The notes below the pieces were generated by a model, which saw only the letters and a list, made by a program, of their open reading frames with translations, searched no databases and was not told the DNA's origin. This document shows positions 1-33,811 of a stretch of 64,000 bases of DNA, piece by piece. The stretch spans positions 55,985,180 through 56,049,179 of the forward strand of contig NC_066314.1 of the NCBI RefSeq assembly GCF_022539315.1, given 5' to 3'. The stretch's first letter is position 1, and every line of letters begins with the position of its first letter. A program made the position numbers and the translations under genes. The DNA comes from Serinus canaria. Its lineage: Eukaryota; Chordata; Aves; Passeriformes; Fringillidae.

Positions 1-137
1 TTATATTCCCATGCCAGTGTCTTTCTGTACTATAGAAATTTTGTGTGATCCTGAAAAGAATATGTGCAGTACATAAAATGTCTGTTCTTGTCTTCTGAGC
101 AGCAAAATTTCTACAGACAGAAATATTTTCATTGTAA

Positions 138-16597
<16,460 letters not shown>

Positions 16598-16783
16598 ACA
16601 ACCACACAATGCATTTTAACAGCTTATTTTTAAACAGATGAAATGCAAATATTTTCTACTCAGTGTAACATCACTTTTACCTTTTTTGTTTTGGTTTGGT
16701 TTTTTTCAGAGCTTCTTTCTTCACACTTCCATCTTCCAAAATAATAAAGCCTATGTATATATGTATGCCTTGAAGCAATAAAA
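16598..16783 (+). promoter_or_regulatory. ABCC9: ABCC9 3' UTR with poly(A) signals
   Basis: AATAAA hexamers at 16743-16748 and 16777-16782 lie 146-185 bases after the SUR2B stop. They are the first canonical signals downstream of either terminal exon, so this is the likely common 3' end. Confidence 0.75.
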
Positions 16784-16811
16784 ATGTCACTTTATTCAAA
16801 GCTATAAAACT

Positions 16812-16847
16812 TCACACACACGCACATACACACACATGCACACATGG
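16812..16847. repeat. Imperfect CA microsatellite
   Basis: Interrupted (CA)n with cgc, ata and atg interruptions, just past the ABCC9 poly(A) signals. Confidence 0.85.
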
Positions 16848-19168
16848 ATGGAGAAGTTTTTACTTCCTGAGAATTTGGCATTTTCCTTAGACTTTTTATT
16901 GACTTTATTTTTGTTTAAAGAGAGAAAAAGAATGCACTGATCTTATAAACGGCATATGTTTTGCTGGAACCAGCAATCAAATCGTGCAGTTTGTCAAGGA
17001 AGCAAGAGGTTCCCCAGATGCATTCTGTCCCCAGAGGGAAAAATTAGGAAAAACATCCAAACCCATAACACTTGGGGCAATCTGCTGCATTCCAAAGGCA
17101 TAAACTTTGCTCTCCAAGTTGTAGCAGAGGGGCAGTGAATGAGGGAAAGGAATTTCATCAGGAATAAGGACATTCTTCCTGTCCTTCACTTTAGTAAGCA
17201 CACTTCAGTTGTGACAGAACTATTTTCAGTGCAACAATGGTTTATTCATACAGTCAGTTCCTAAATCCATATTCATTCTTCCAACTTTCACTAAAGATTC
17301 AAATCATCTTATAATTATGCATGCTTTGATAGGCTTATAGAGGAATTTTTTACAGTATCTCAAGACTTTATATTAAAATTGATCTGAATTTATAAACTTG
17401 ATATTAGCCCATCCTTTAATCATGTCTACTAAAATATTCTGCTTAAAATGGCGTGTAATTAGCCAACCACTAATTATTTTATATGTCTTTAGTCCTTCAT
17501 GTTTGGGACAACTTTTATTTTCCTTTATATATTTGTGGCCTACCTCTAAATCAGATCTAATGCGAAGTGTGATTTTCAAATTATTGCTATATCCTCAAGA
17601 ACATAGGTGAAGTTAGATACATATTTACATCAGGCAGCTTTGCAAAGGTTGTCTGCCCCTGACTTTCACACATAGTTTGATCCTGACCCATGGGCAGTAA
17701 ACACTCAGAAGGAGTTTCACAGACATATTTTCAAAGGTACAGCTTGAGAGATCAGCTTCACTGGTAATATTCAAGGTGATTCTTATTCACCTGCTGCTAC
17801 AACATTCAGGAAGACCACTAAGTGCACTTAAGCCTATTTATAGTGCATTAAAATAACATGAGGTGCAGCATTTGCCCCCCACAAAAAAAAAAAGCGCAAC
17901 AATTTTGGAGAGGTTGTAGGACTTGAAATTGGACTTCCATTTAGTCTCACAGTGTAAAAAATGATACAGTGGTTTATCTTTTTAAATTGATTTCTGGAAG
18001 TTTTTATTTTCTCTGAATTATTGAAAATAAAAGCTGTGTGACACAACTAAACAAAAGAGCTCAGTCTTGAACATTTTATGAGGGGAAGTACTTCTGTGAT
18101 TTTCCTGTCTACCTCTGTGAAAACATTTTTGTTCTTTTCTGGATTAATTCCCCATGCTGTCCTTTGTCATTCAAATAAAATACATTTTAAAAAAGCAGAT
18201 GCCGGCAGCAGAAGCCCATATTGTTATCCAAATTTCATGGCCAAAAGGCCAAAATTATTCTTGATTTAATTTAATTGTCTTCAGTGAAAATATAATTGGA
18301 TTCGCTGGTGTCAGACTGGATATGAAGATGAAGCACAAAAAGTTTGGTTGATCAGTGTGTCTTTGATAACAATGCAATCCTGATTTATTTTAAGTGGTGC
18401 CAGCCACTTCAATGAGATCCCTGTTCCCACTGCATTAAAGGGTTGCCACGGGCCTGGGACTGTGTCTTGTAATACTTAAGAGGGGCCAGTAATTAGCACC
18501 TCTTTTCTCTTAGGTTTGTCCCAGAACCATTACAGGAGTGAGAAGCACCTTTGCTCACCCCCGGCTGTAGAAGTGAACTCTGCTGTTTGAACAGGTGGAA
18601 AAGAAAATAGATATGTGAGAAAAGAAACATGTGATGGGGTGAGAGAACCTCATCATGCTCCATTCATTTGGAGGGAAGAGTGCAGGAATGTTGTCCTCAA
18701 TGTTAGATCCACCACTGCTGAAGTTTTGGGTGACTGCTGCAGTGTGTCCCACTGGTGCCCAGAAGGTTTAAAAACACAATCCCATTTCTAAAGCATTAAT
18801 CCTATTCAACAACACAAATCTTACAAGATAACAAACATAAACCACCTGCTGCAGACACAGGAGATCTCCTGTTACAGCTGCTGTCCACACGATGGTACAG
18901 ACACCCCAAGGGCTTAGGCTGAACATTTTTTGTGTTTTCCTCTAAAGGAGGAGTGTGTTGACAATTGTTGCACAGCTGTTTTGTTACTGAAAAGGGTGCA
19001 GACGGGACGAAATCTTTGAAACAAATTTCTTTTCATTTCATGTAAAGGTCTGAAGTGTGTCCTGTTTGGAAGCAGTTTCCTAAGATTGTCACATGCACAG
19101 TAAAGGAAATATCATCCTGGAGACTGTTTCTTTGATTCTTGTCACACTGCCTCTTCTGCTGGTAGGCT

Positions 19169-19305
19169 CCTCTCCCTCTCCCTCTCCCTCTCCCTCGCCC
19201 TCTCCCTCTCCCTCTCCCTCTCCCTCTCCCTCTCCCTCTCCCTCTCCCTCTCCCTCTCCCTCTCCCTCTCCCTCTCCCTCTCCCTCTCCCTCTCCCTCTC
19301 CTCTC
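19169..19305. repeat. (CTCCCT)n hexanucleotide array
   Basis: About 22 tandem CTCCCT units, nearly pure apart from a ctcgccc interruption near 19196. One strand is polypyrimidine; the other is (GGGAGA)n, which meets the G-quadruplex pattern many times over. The Ser-Pro and Gly-Glu open frames here are by-products of the repeat. Confidence 0.97.
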
Positions 19306-19783
19306 TCTTTTTCTTCACCATCTCCTTGTGCCATAGACCTTTGAGGCTCCTGCTTGTATCTCTGAATGCTCTTTATTCTGCCTATACCCTCCCACTCCTT
19401 CCCAGGTAAGCTCCATGCCCTTTGCCCCATTTCTTCTCTCACACAGCTCTGCACTCACACTCCTTTCCCCTTTCCTGCCTTTCTTTCATAACACCCCTGC
19501 TCTTAAGGGGGACACTTACTCTAGTGACATCATGTTTTGGGGTTGGTTTGTTTTTCTAAGCATTAAACCAAGCAAGCGTTCAGTATTGTGATACTGTGCT
19601 TCAGAGCTATGAAGTTCTTCCTTGTCCAAAGGAGCATTGAATGTGAACACTGGCTATGTGTAAATTTAACTATGGACAGAGGAAAGACATCTCTGTGATA
19701 GATTCTAAATACTATTTCTCATTACATCTGCATTATTTTTCTGTTAACTGTTCCTGGGCAAGAAATAGCAAAGTTGTTGCTGA

Positions 19784-20110
19784 TCACAGAATGGTTTGGG
19801 TTGGGAGGAACATTAAAGCTTCTCTTGTTCCACTCCCTGCCATGGGCTGGGACACTTTCCACTATCCCAGGTTGCTCTGAGCCCCATCCAGCCTGGCCTT
19901 GGACACTGCCAGGGATGGGGCAGCCCTAGCTTCTCTGGGGAATCTGTGCCAAGGCCTCACCATCCTCACAGGGAAGGATTTCTTTCCAATATCCAATCTA
20001 AACCTACACTTTTCCAATTTGAAGCCATTCCCCCTCCTCCTACCACTGCACTCCCTGAGTCTCTTCCTATCTCTCCTGCAGGTCCCCTTTAAGTACAGAA
20101 ATTGGTTGTG
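19784..20110 (-). mobile_element. CR1 LINE 3' fragment
   Basis: Reverse-complement CR1: starts tcacagaatggtttgggttg and runs through ccatgggctgggacacttt, the gccaaggcctcaccatc segment and tttgaagccattccccctcc. About 330 bp and 5'-truncated, as is usual for CR1. Confidence 0.9.
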
Positions 20111-21826
20111 CAACTGCTTCTGGAGCCACAACAATGTTTCTTAACCTTTGGCTTACAACCCATGGGTATCTTTGCACTCCTTGAGCCAGGTCTAAGGGCT
20201 GGCATGGTTCAAACTGCTCCCTTCCTGTATGTAGCCTTTCATCAAACTCATCACAGCTCATGACAGCTCATCCCTGCTTCTTCTAAACTAGAAATATCAC
20301 ATACAACCTCTACTGAGCCCAAACTTAACAATGCTAGGAAACACTAGAACTTCCCCTGAGCAGTTTGGGATAGCTCTGTTAAGCCAGGGGCATAAGCCAG
20401 GCAAAGTCTGCAGGGAGAGATCTCTGCCAAGTGATACGTACAAGAGGTATCTCAAGTGTTTATAAGTTCCAGTTTCACTGCAGACCTGAAAAAGCTCTTT
20501 ATTTGCAGGAGTGTGCCTGCTTTTCCCAACTGTATCATTTAGCTGAAGGAATATATTCTCCAACACTTCTCAAGCACTTGGACAAGCCCCTCTTAGGTTT
20601 GTTATAGCCGAACACCTCTGCTATAAATTCCTACACCTTCACAGAACTCAGTCAGTACCAACAGGAACATAGCCCAAAGAAGTTTGCATCTCATTATATA
20701 TAAAACCTCTGCAAAGAGCAATAATATTGAATTGTGTTTTCTTAAAATAGAAATACAATTTCAAATGTGGTCAAGTAGTAAAAACTCCTTGTACAATAAG
20801 TTGTTTTACTTAATTGTGTGTTCTTTTTGCTTCCCAAAGCAATGGACTGCTGTGCTTTATTGTGTAAAGATGTCAATACATTCACAGGCAATTTTGTTAA
20901 TGCATCATGAAAAGCTGAAGGAAATCTCACACAAGCATTTTACATGAATGCTTGTAGATATTTTATCAAAAAAATAAATGGAGATATAACACACTTGAAT
21001 CAACAGCTACCTTTATAAAAAAAAGCTGTTGACAGGGGCCATGTCTTCATTATCATGTTTCCATTATCTAGTGTCAGAAGTTGGAATATGTTCCCCTTGG
21101 AAGCAATATAACCCTGTGTCCTCAGTGTGATACTGCCAGTCAAAATCAACTCTAAAATATCCACTGAAACCACAGTGCCACTTGTAAAAACCTCTCTGGA
21201 GCAAAGATTCTCACACTAAATGTGATTAAAAGCAACAATTAACTCTGCATATTTGCATCCTCAAGTAGCGTCTTTTGAAAGCCTTATTTAAAATCAAAAT
21301 ATGTTATGTAAATTCTCTGATATTAATTCCATGGCGGCATGTGAAGAACTCTTCAGTTTCTTTGGAAACTAAATCCATTCAGAGGCAAAACTAAGAGACT
21401 AAGAAAAGTCTGAAAACAAAACTGTAAATCAAATTATTCATTGCCATGCAAACATCCCAATCATTTCCACATTGGTTTTTTACTGATCTGTTTTTTCTCC
21501 ACTAGAATTGACCTCTGTGCAGGTCTTGTAGGGAAAGACTATCAGGTATTCAAATGATGAAAAAATTGTTGTGAGGCAGAAGTTTGCTGACTCATACAGA
21601 TTAGCAACTTGCTGATGCTGTTTTGTTTTGGCATCTCAGCTTAAAGTATTGGCTTGAATGAAGCCAAGAAACTTCCAAGTGTAATCTGTCAAGAGAAGAG
21701 AGATTTTTAGAAAATCTATTTATTACAGTTACTATTACTTATTCACTATTGATAGCATTTGTCTGCTGCTAGATATTACCCATGGAAAGAGAACAGACAC
21801 TCCTGGCAGGTGCTGCTCATTTCTCT

Positions 21827-21857
21827 AATATAATATAATATAATATAATATAATATA
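21827..21857. repeat. (TATAA)n pentanucleotide repeat
   Basis: About six tandem ataat/tataa units. Confidence 0.9.
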
Positions 21858-24800
21858 CCACAATCTGAACACTTTAAACAAGCAGTTATTTAAAATACAA
21901 TTTTCACTGCTTTCTATTAGGTGTAATTGTCATTCATCACGTGCAAGATGCCTCCTTTCATTTTCATGGAACATGGCAATTTTCATCCCATGATCTGTTA
22001 TATAATAATAGAGCATCCAGCACACTGGACATTTCAGTGGCCACTGCAATTCATTCCCATGTATGTATATTAGTCTGCTTTATACATAAATACATTACAT
22101 GGTTATACAACCTTTGGATTAAAGGTATAAGTAAGTGATGAACAGTCCCAGCTAGGACTGCCCAGAAGAGTTCCTCATAGCTATTACCATGACGTTTCTT
22201 AACTCTCCCTTTAATTTATTTCAGGATTTTCAGGCTAGATCCATAAATATAGCTTCAATGTGCAGTAAAATATTTAACCATGTAACTAAGGAACTAATGC
22301 AGCTTTGTGTAAATGACATGGTCCAGAACCTTCACCTTTCAAGAGCACAGCTACAGACGCCCCAAGGCAGCATATTTTTCCATATTTAATGGTTATATGT
22401 GTTTTTATTCTACCAGCCACATTAGGCCCTCACTCTTTCAGTTTCTCCACTTTCTCCATCAGAGGCAGGAAGGTGGGAGCCTAAGAATCTCTGAGTAGTG
22501 CAGATTTTCATGGCTGAATCATTCAGATTTGAGGCCATCTATTTCTTCAGGTCCCACCAGAGCATCTGAGATTTGAGGGCTTTGAGTTGTCCGATACTGT
22601 GTGATAAGATCTGAAGGTGAGACATGGCATCTCTCTTCTGTCACTGGCCTAATCCTAATTTAACCCTGGAAAAGCCAGTGAGCCAGGGAGGGGAAGCACC
22701 TAAGGGACACCACACTCTAGGAACACAGCTAGAGACTCACTGTAACCATGTCCAACCCACTTAGAAACTGATTTACATCCTTCCTATAAATTATGACATG
22801 GGGAGGCAAGGAAAGAGTCCCAAACTGGGGTTGTTCTTCCCAGAGCCTTAGGATAAACTCCAGGAAAATACACGTAATGAACAACAAACTTCACTATGCA
22901 ACTTACACTGGACAAGGGGCACTAGTTACATGTATTCTGATGGCAAAAACTATTTTTGTCCTGCTGCTCTGCATGAAACGGGGGGAGAAAGAGCTAGTTC
23001 AGGGTAACAGATGCCCTTAGTTTGCAGTTTCTGCTCTTTCATGTTTGATAAATGTCCTGCCAGCTCATGTAGGGAAGAGTTCACTCACGCTGTCCGAATA
23101 TGGCTTATCAGCTTTGTGTCTCTGTGGAAGCCTTGCTCTAAGTGCATGACATCTCTGGACGCCTGCAAAGTCATCCTATCTCTAAGCTAAGATTAGAATT
23201 TCAAACAAAACTTATTACAAAGCAGGATTTTCTGAAAGGGCTGGACAGGGCTATAATGTGGAAATTTCAGATTCATGGCTAAGTGCATTATTTAATCCTG
23301 ATTTTTAGATAGGCATAATTGTAAAGTGATATTTACCATAATATCAGTGATGCTTGTGGGTGGAGGGGAATGAAACAGCAAGAAGGAGACACATGAAGGG
23401 CCATAAGAAAATGACCTAAAGCTGCCATCAATTCTGATAATTTTTTTTCCTGAAAAGGCTGTGTTCACAACACTCAGACACTCTGTTCCTTACCAAAATG
23501 GGTTAGGAGATGTTTTAGGAGATTTTCCCAGCTATTACTTAAATCTCAGACTGAAGTGAACATGTGGCAACCAAGCAAGTATTTAAAAGGTCAGAGGGGA
23601 AGGGTTTTAGTAGCTGTCACTCTCCAGAACAGAGACTGGAACTTCGAGAAATGGATGCTGTGCTCATAATCATGGCTGGAGCTCCTGATCCTCACATCCC
23701 TGTGGTCATGGCCCAGCAGACTTCCTCAAAACTCATTTCCAGTAGAAGTGAGGAGGAAGGCATCTCTTCTGGTATTGAACAGCCAGAGAGGAAAAGATGG
23801 AATTTTGTGAGTGCTTTTCCTGCAATGTGTGATGATGACTGAAAGGATCAGTAACTTTTGTTCAGCCACACTGAGGCTGTGCCAGGACTATTGTGTGTGT
23901 TTGATGGATCCTTTCCTATCTCAGCTACAAAAATTTCAGCCTCTGCATGGTACCCAGTTAAGGGGGAGGAAACCTCCAACGTGGGCCTGAGAGCTCACAG
24001 GGAACTCCTGACAGTGACAGTGCTGGCAGCAGTTTCTGTGCCACTTGAATAGCTCAAGGAATGTCACTTGTTGCTCCCACCTGCCCTCAAAGATGGGCTT
24101 GATCCATTTTTCCAAACTAGCTGCTAATCCACACACTAACTATACGTCACACTCACTATGTTGCACTCACTACCAGCAGAGATGGGGTGGGGAGTACAGC
24201 AGCAGCTTAAGGGGCTGAGTGAGAAGAGATGAGGCTGAAAACAGCCACACACGTGGGTTTATGCTCTGGAGTGACAAGTAAATAAAACAACATTTCTTGG
24301 TGTTTCTGTGTCCCCAATTATAAAGCTGTGGATTTCAAGAACTTCAGAGGAAACTGTACAATTGGGCATGTGGCATGAGCTAGTTTGTGACTGAAGCAAA
24401 GTCATACAATTCAAGGATCACTCAAAGAAGTGAAGGGTGGGAAGTGTTCCATGCAGTTCCCAGACAGTTGTTTTTTTGGGTTTTTTTTTTGAGTTGCACC
24501 TAACAGCTGTACTGGGGAACACCCGTCTTGTTTCTAGCCCTAGAACAGAACAAATACTTCACAGAAGCTAAATGGGAGAAGGGCAGAGGAACAGAATAAG
24601 GAAAAAGGGAAAAAGGAAAAGAGAAAAAGGGAAATAATTGTACTAAACCAGTTATTTCCAATAGTTACATCCAAGTGAGATGCACTTTTGGGGCTGCATG
24701 AAACAAATGAGTCAGCTCCTCTAGAGCTGTTTCTGCCACCTCATTTGAAGAAAGATAATTTTCCAAATTCTCCAAGCCCGGCCCATGAAGTGCCATACAC

Positions 24801-25302
24801 CAACAATGCTGACCCTGCAGATACCCACCCAAGTGATTTTATGTGTTTGTACTCAGAGTCTGGTTAGAATCTAAAGGCATTTGGCTTAGACCCTGATTTT
24901 TTAGCTTCCCATCTGCCTAAAGTTAATTTCACACATAAATATTTAGCTAATTGCCTAATATGACTGGGGCTTTGAGTCTGTCTCTCCTCTGGCTACTGGG
25001 TATGTGGTATTAGCAAAGGCCAGTGCTGGAGAAGTTTCCAGGAACCACTCATCTATTTAAAGTTGAGCACGTGCATGTGTTCAGCAGGGTGGATATCTTC
25101 AAGCTGAGGGTTATACTGCCTGTCAAATGTGCCTTCTCAGTTTTTCCAAGCCTGAATATGCTTAAAACCTCCCTGATTGCACCAGGCCTGTCAAGCTTTT
25201 CCCTAGTTTACAGAGAGGAGTGAGGTATTTTGTTCTGTAGAAATTTTATACCCTAGAGGTGATTCACTTGAGTGATACACAGAAAAGTTGGGAACCTCCC
25301 TA

Positions 25303-25331
25303 CTACACACACACACACACACACACACACT
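25303..25331. repeat. (CA)n microsatellite
   Basis: About 13 uninterrupted CA units followed by tctcacac. Confidence 0.95.
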
Positions 25332-26019
25332 CTCACACCCCTTGGATACAAAGGAGTTAATCTGAGAAAATCTCTGCATTTTCCTTCATTAAAATCTGAC
25401 TTTATATATTTTCATAAAGTTGATACACTGTTTATTCTCCCTATTACAAACCCTAAGACTTCAGGACAAAAAAAAGAAAAAAAAAAGAAAGAAGAAAGAA
25501 AAATAAAAGCTGCAATTTCCAAGAATGCAAGTTTCCATTAAACAAAAGGGCCAAAATTATTAACCTCAACCAGTGGGAAAGAGAAAGAACTTCAGGGATT
25601 TCACTGGGGAGGTGGAGGAGAGGTTGTCAATCGTACATAATTCTTCCTACACCCACCCCAAATACAAATCCTCATCTGCCAGTGCCCATTTCCCAGCTGA
25701 ATATTACAACGGGCCTGACGCTGCTCAGCAAGGGCTGTGACCCGTGAGAAGAAGTGTCTTTCCTTCCTTTCTTGCAGAGACAGGTAATTAAGTTTATCCA
25801 AAGCTGCAAAGGTCATGAGATTCTGGCTTTGGTCCCCCAAACACTTACGCACAAGCCTCGCTTCCTCTGTCTCAGCCAGATTGGAGGGAAGTAAGGTTAG
25901 GAAGGCACAGCTCTTGGCTTGCCACGGGAAGCAGGAGGACGCGCAGCTCTGCGTAACTAGCACAGACCAGAAGGGTTAGCACCTCGTCCCGCTGTTAAAT
26001 GGGCTGGAACCTGCCTAAA

Positions 26020-26300
26020 ACCCCCTCAACCCATCGTCCACAGGCACCGCGCAGCGCAGGGAGCGTGTGCGCCCGTGCTCCGCATTCCGACCGCCGCTCC
26101 GAGCACGAGCTCCGCATCCCGAGCCCGAGCCCGAGCTCCACCCCGACCCCGCATCCCCAGCCCGAGCCCCGCCCCGGCCCCTCCGCGCATCCCCCCGAGG
26201 CCGCCCGGCCCCCCCAGCTCCGCCCGCCCCGCTCCGCCCGGCCCCACCGCGTCCCGCCCCGTTCTGCGGTGAGTGGCGGCGGCCCGGGGCCGGGGGGGAC
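26020..26300 (+). promoter_or_regulatory. KCNJ8: CpG island, probable KCNJ8 promoter and noncoding exon 1
   Basis: A dense CpG and GC-box region (many ccgcccc and ccgagccc words) followed by a consensus donor ctgcg|gtgagt at 26269. The next good acceptor is at 27032, directly upstream of the Kir6.1 start codon. A noncoding first exon joined to an exon with the ATG matches the known three-exon layout of vertebrate KCNJ8. There is no TATA box and the start point is not determinable. The C-rich + strand gives G4 potential on -, and a G-rich run just past the donor gives it on +. Confidence 0.7.
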
Positions 26301-27032
26301 CCTGCGAGGCGCTGGGGGGTCAGGCAGCCCTGCCCTCTCCCTGTGGGATGGGCCAGCCGCCGGGGAGCCGGGCTTTCCGTGGGTTTGTTTTGTCACCCGT
26401 TTGGGGACAAAGTTTGGGAATAAAGGGAGGGTTTCCCCGCCTGATCCCGGAAGGGAAGGAGAGCTGCGAGGCAAAATGAGACCGCTTGCTCCGAGGAGTC
26501 CCGTTCCCTGCCTGCCGCACTTCCAGCTCAGCTCCCCCTTGTGATGCTCTAGGGGGACGAGGCAGGGGCTCCAGACTGTCTGCTGGATGAGCTGCAGGGC
26601 TGCAGGCGTAAGGAGGGAGTCTCCTCTCGTCTCCGCAGACTAACTTCGACTCAAACCACAGACGTCTGATTCTTCAGGTCCTGAAGGATGCAAATAACTT
26701 AGTGCTTCGTGTTCCGGTCCCCCTCTGAGCACTGCTGTCTCCCGGAGAAACAGCCTGAGGAACCGAGCTGGGGAACCGAGCTGGTGTCTGTCACGGTACT
26801 TTACACCGACTTTGTGAGACTGCTGTGCAGCCTCCCTTCCTGCAAGGAGTCTCCAAATAGCATCTTTCATTTCTGCTACGAGCTGATACCGACTGCTCAT
26901 ATAAAAATGATGGTCTGAGAGAGAGAGGGCACTGCAGAACCAGCATTTAATGTAGTGGGGTTTGCCAGGGGGTACCTAATCGGGGCTTCTTGCACAGGTG
27001 ACAACTCTTACCAGGTTCACTCTTTTTTGCAG

Positions 27033-27114
27033 GGTAAAACAAACCCTGCAGATACTTGCTAGAGGGACCACCTCCCATTTTGCATCTTGCTGAGTGGACT
27101 ATGGTGGCAGGAAG
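27033..27114 (+). promoter_or_regulatory. KCNJ8: KCNJ8 5' UTR in exon 2, with upstream ATG
   Basis: Begins after the acceptor tcttttttgcag. An in-frame TGA at 27091-27093 blocks any N-terminal extension. An ATG at 27101 (A at -3, G at +4) lies 14 bases before the Kir6.1 ATG in another frame and opens a 71-codon frame ending at 27316, overlapping the main coding sequence. Confidence 0.75.
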
Positions 27115-31875
<4,761 letters not shown>

Positions 31876-32099
31876 TGCACAGCTTTGTGCTAGGGCACTG
31901 GGCTTCGGAAGGAGGAGGCACCTGTGGTGTTTTGCTTTCAATTTCATGGTTTTCTTTTGCATTGTGTTCTTTTTACTTAAGAAAAAAAGAACACAATGCA
32001 GAAGAGAACCGTGCAAAAACTATTTATTCCATTACTTACTGAAAGCACCACCTAATGGCAATAGAAAACACCTTAGCACTTAGTGTATGAATTAATAAA
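31876..32099 (+). promoter_or_regulatory. KCNJ8: KCNJ8 3' UTR to first poly(A) signal
   Basis: The first AATAAA is at 32094-32099, 219 bases after the stop. The interval contains the 30-bp hairpin described separately. A longer 3' UTR using later signals cannot be excluded. Confidence 0.65.
31945..32013 (+). other. Long gap-free RNA hairpin in KCNJ8 3' UTR
   Basis: 31945-31974 pairs with 31984-32013 over 30 consecutive positions (27 Watson-Crick, 3 G-U in the sense transcript) around a 9-nt loop, acttaagaa. The inner 17 bp are perfect. The size resembles a pre-miRNA or an inverted-repeat remnant. The function is unknown. Confidence 0.9.
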
Positions 32100-33806
32100 A
32101 AAATGGCACGTACACTAAAGAAAACACACTTCACTCATGTAATATAATGTGTATTTATACTAGTTTTAATGGCATGCTGATTTTTTTAATCATATTTTTC
32201 CTAGCAAGGGTCTCTTTCTTATCTTCTGCTGGCCTGGCTGTCACAAAATGTGGGGCTTTCCTATGCAAGTGAGTGCTTCACAAAACTTCTGTATTCAACA
32301 GCTCCCACGGATTTTGTGCATGACATTTGGGTATTGATCTTTTTGTGTGAATTCCTTGTTCTTTTAAAGGGAGTAACTAAATTCCTCAAGGATTTCGCTG
32401 GAGAAGAGTGACCATTTCACCTTTGGTTTCCCAGGCTTTTTCTTGTTTGTTGGTTTGTGGCAAGGGCATTTTGGGAGCAAATTCAGGTCAGGTGGAGTGA
32501 CCTGTCCATCCCACAGGAAAACTGGTGTCACTCCACGCAGGAAAACCAGCAAAATGATAGAGTGCTGCTCTTCTTCTCAGGGTGAAATACTTGGCTGCAG
32601 GACAACACACATCTTAGATTAGCTGTAGGCCAAGCTGAGAAATCCCAGTCCTCCAGGCTTCCGCCTGGGCATCTGTTTCACTGAAATTATTCAAGCTGGA
32701 AAAAGCAGATGCCTCTTTAACATCCTCATCATGACGGAAGACCAAATCCTGTTTTGCTCTCTCTGATAGATTCATACATGGAAGAAAACATGTGTATTTG
32801 TTTCACTTACTTTTCATAGGATTAAGTCTGCATCCTCCAGAACAAGGTTATTTTTTGCCAGTGGGAACTCATGAATGAGAATGAGAGGGAAGCCTGCCAA
32901 TAATATTAGAGATAGTATTTTCAAAATGACCTGAATGCATTTCAGGAGGACTTGGATGCTGCTGCTGAATTCCTGGGTTTTTAGCAGTGCCTCACCTGTG
33001 TTTTTATATAATCTGGCATTGAGAATTGGTGGGAAGAAGCTTTCCTCTTCAAATTAAAATGGGCATTTGTTACCTGGAGCCTTCCCAAAAATGGCATCAC
33101 AAGTTTTTCTACAGGAATACATAAAAGTAAGACAACTAATTCTGTCACATTTGGTAGCCTCAATTGATACATGTTTTTTTTTTTCCCATGTGAGTAAGCA
33201 TAACTATGGTCAAGTTCCTGTTCCAATGTCTTGCAGAAACTGTCTTGTGTCTGTGGGTCAAGAGAAGTACTATGCTTGTTTTGACCCTCCAAGCCACTCA
33301 AACATTTAAATGTTTGCTTTTTTCTGTATGGTGAAACAGTCAAAGCTGGATTCTTATTGTCTTTGAAGGAGCTCATCAGCAGTTGTTGGATGGATGGTTT
33401 CAGGCTTCACGAAGTGTTGGATGGTGGCATGAAGGGGCATTGCTCTGAGGTGTGGACTCCCTGCATTTGGAACAGATGCTCTTCAGAACAAAAACTTTGA
33501 CAAAATACTTCATCTGATGCAGCAGAGGAAATTGAAGTTTCTGCTAAAAGCATTCATTCCCGGCCCTGCCCATTAATGTTCTGGAATGGTGGATGGTGAA
33601 CATCTGGAGAAATTAATCTGTCCCTTGTGTGTCCAAACAATGATCAGCTGCAGCTTCCAAGAAGAGTCAGAGTGAAGCACATACAATTTGTCTCTGTCCT
33701 CCATTTCCGGAACTGTGAACTTCTCTGAGGCTCTCTGTTGGATACATGGTTAAGTCAGATGCTATGCAAAAGCAGGTTTTATACAAAATAATAATAAAAA
33801 AGTTAC
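32100..33806. other. Intergenic, nothing recognised
   Basis: Downstream flank of KCNJ8 up to the first LTR. No coding similarity or repeat was recognised. Confidence 0.55.
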
Positions 33807-33811
33807 AATAA
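33807..33811. repeat. 5-bp target-site duplication, left copy
   Basis: AATAA, matching 34836-34840 beyond the other LTR end. Confidence 0.8.

Larger units (their letters stand above)
16784..26000. other. ABCC9-KCNJ8 intergenic region
   Basis: No coding gene was recognised. It holds a CA-rich stretch just after the ABCC9 3' end, the CTCCCT array, one CR1 copy, a TATAA pentamer array, a CA microsatellite and purine tracts at 24598-24640 and 25467-25505. Regulatory elements for either gene may lie here but none can be named from sequence alone. Confidence 0.6.

Noticed and set aside
19089..19454. 121-codon Gly-Glu repeat frame (-) and 83-codon Ser-Pro frame (+)
   Set aside because: Product of the (CTCCCT)n hexamer array; no splice or protein context.
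25995..26544. Open frames of 118-181 codons in the CpG island
   Set aside because: High GC content suppresses stop codons; the low-complexity Pro/Arg/Ala composition and the donor at 26269 fit a noncoding first exon better.
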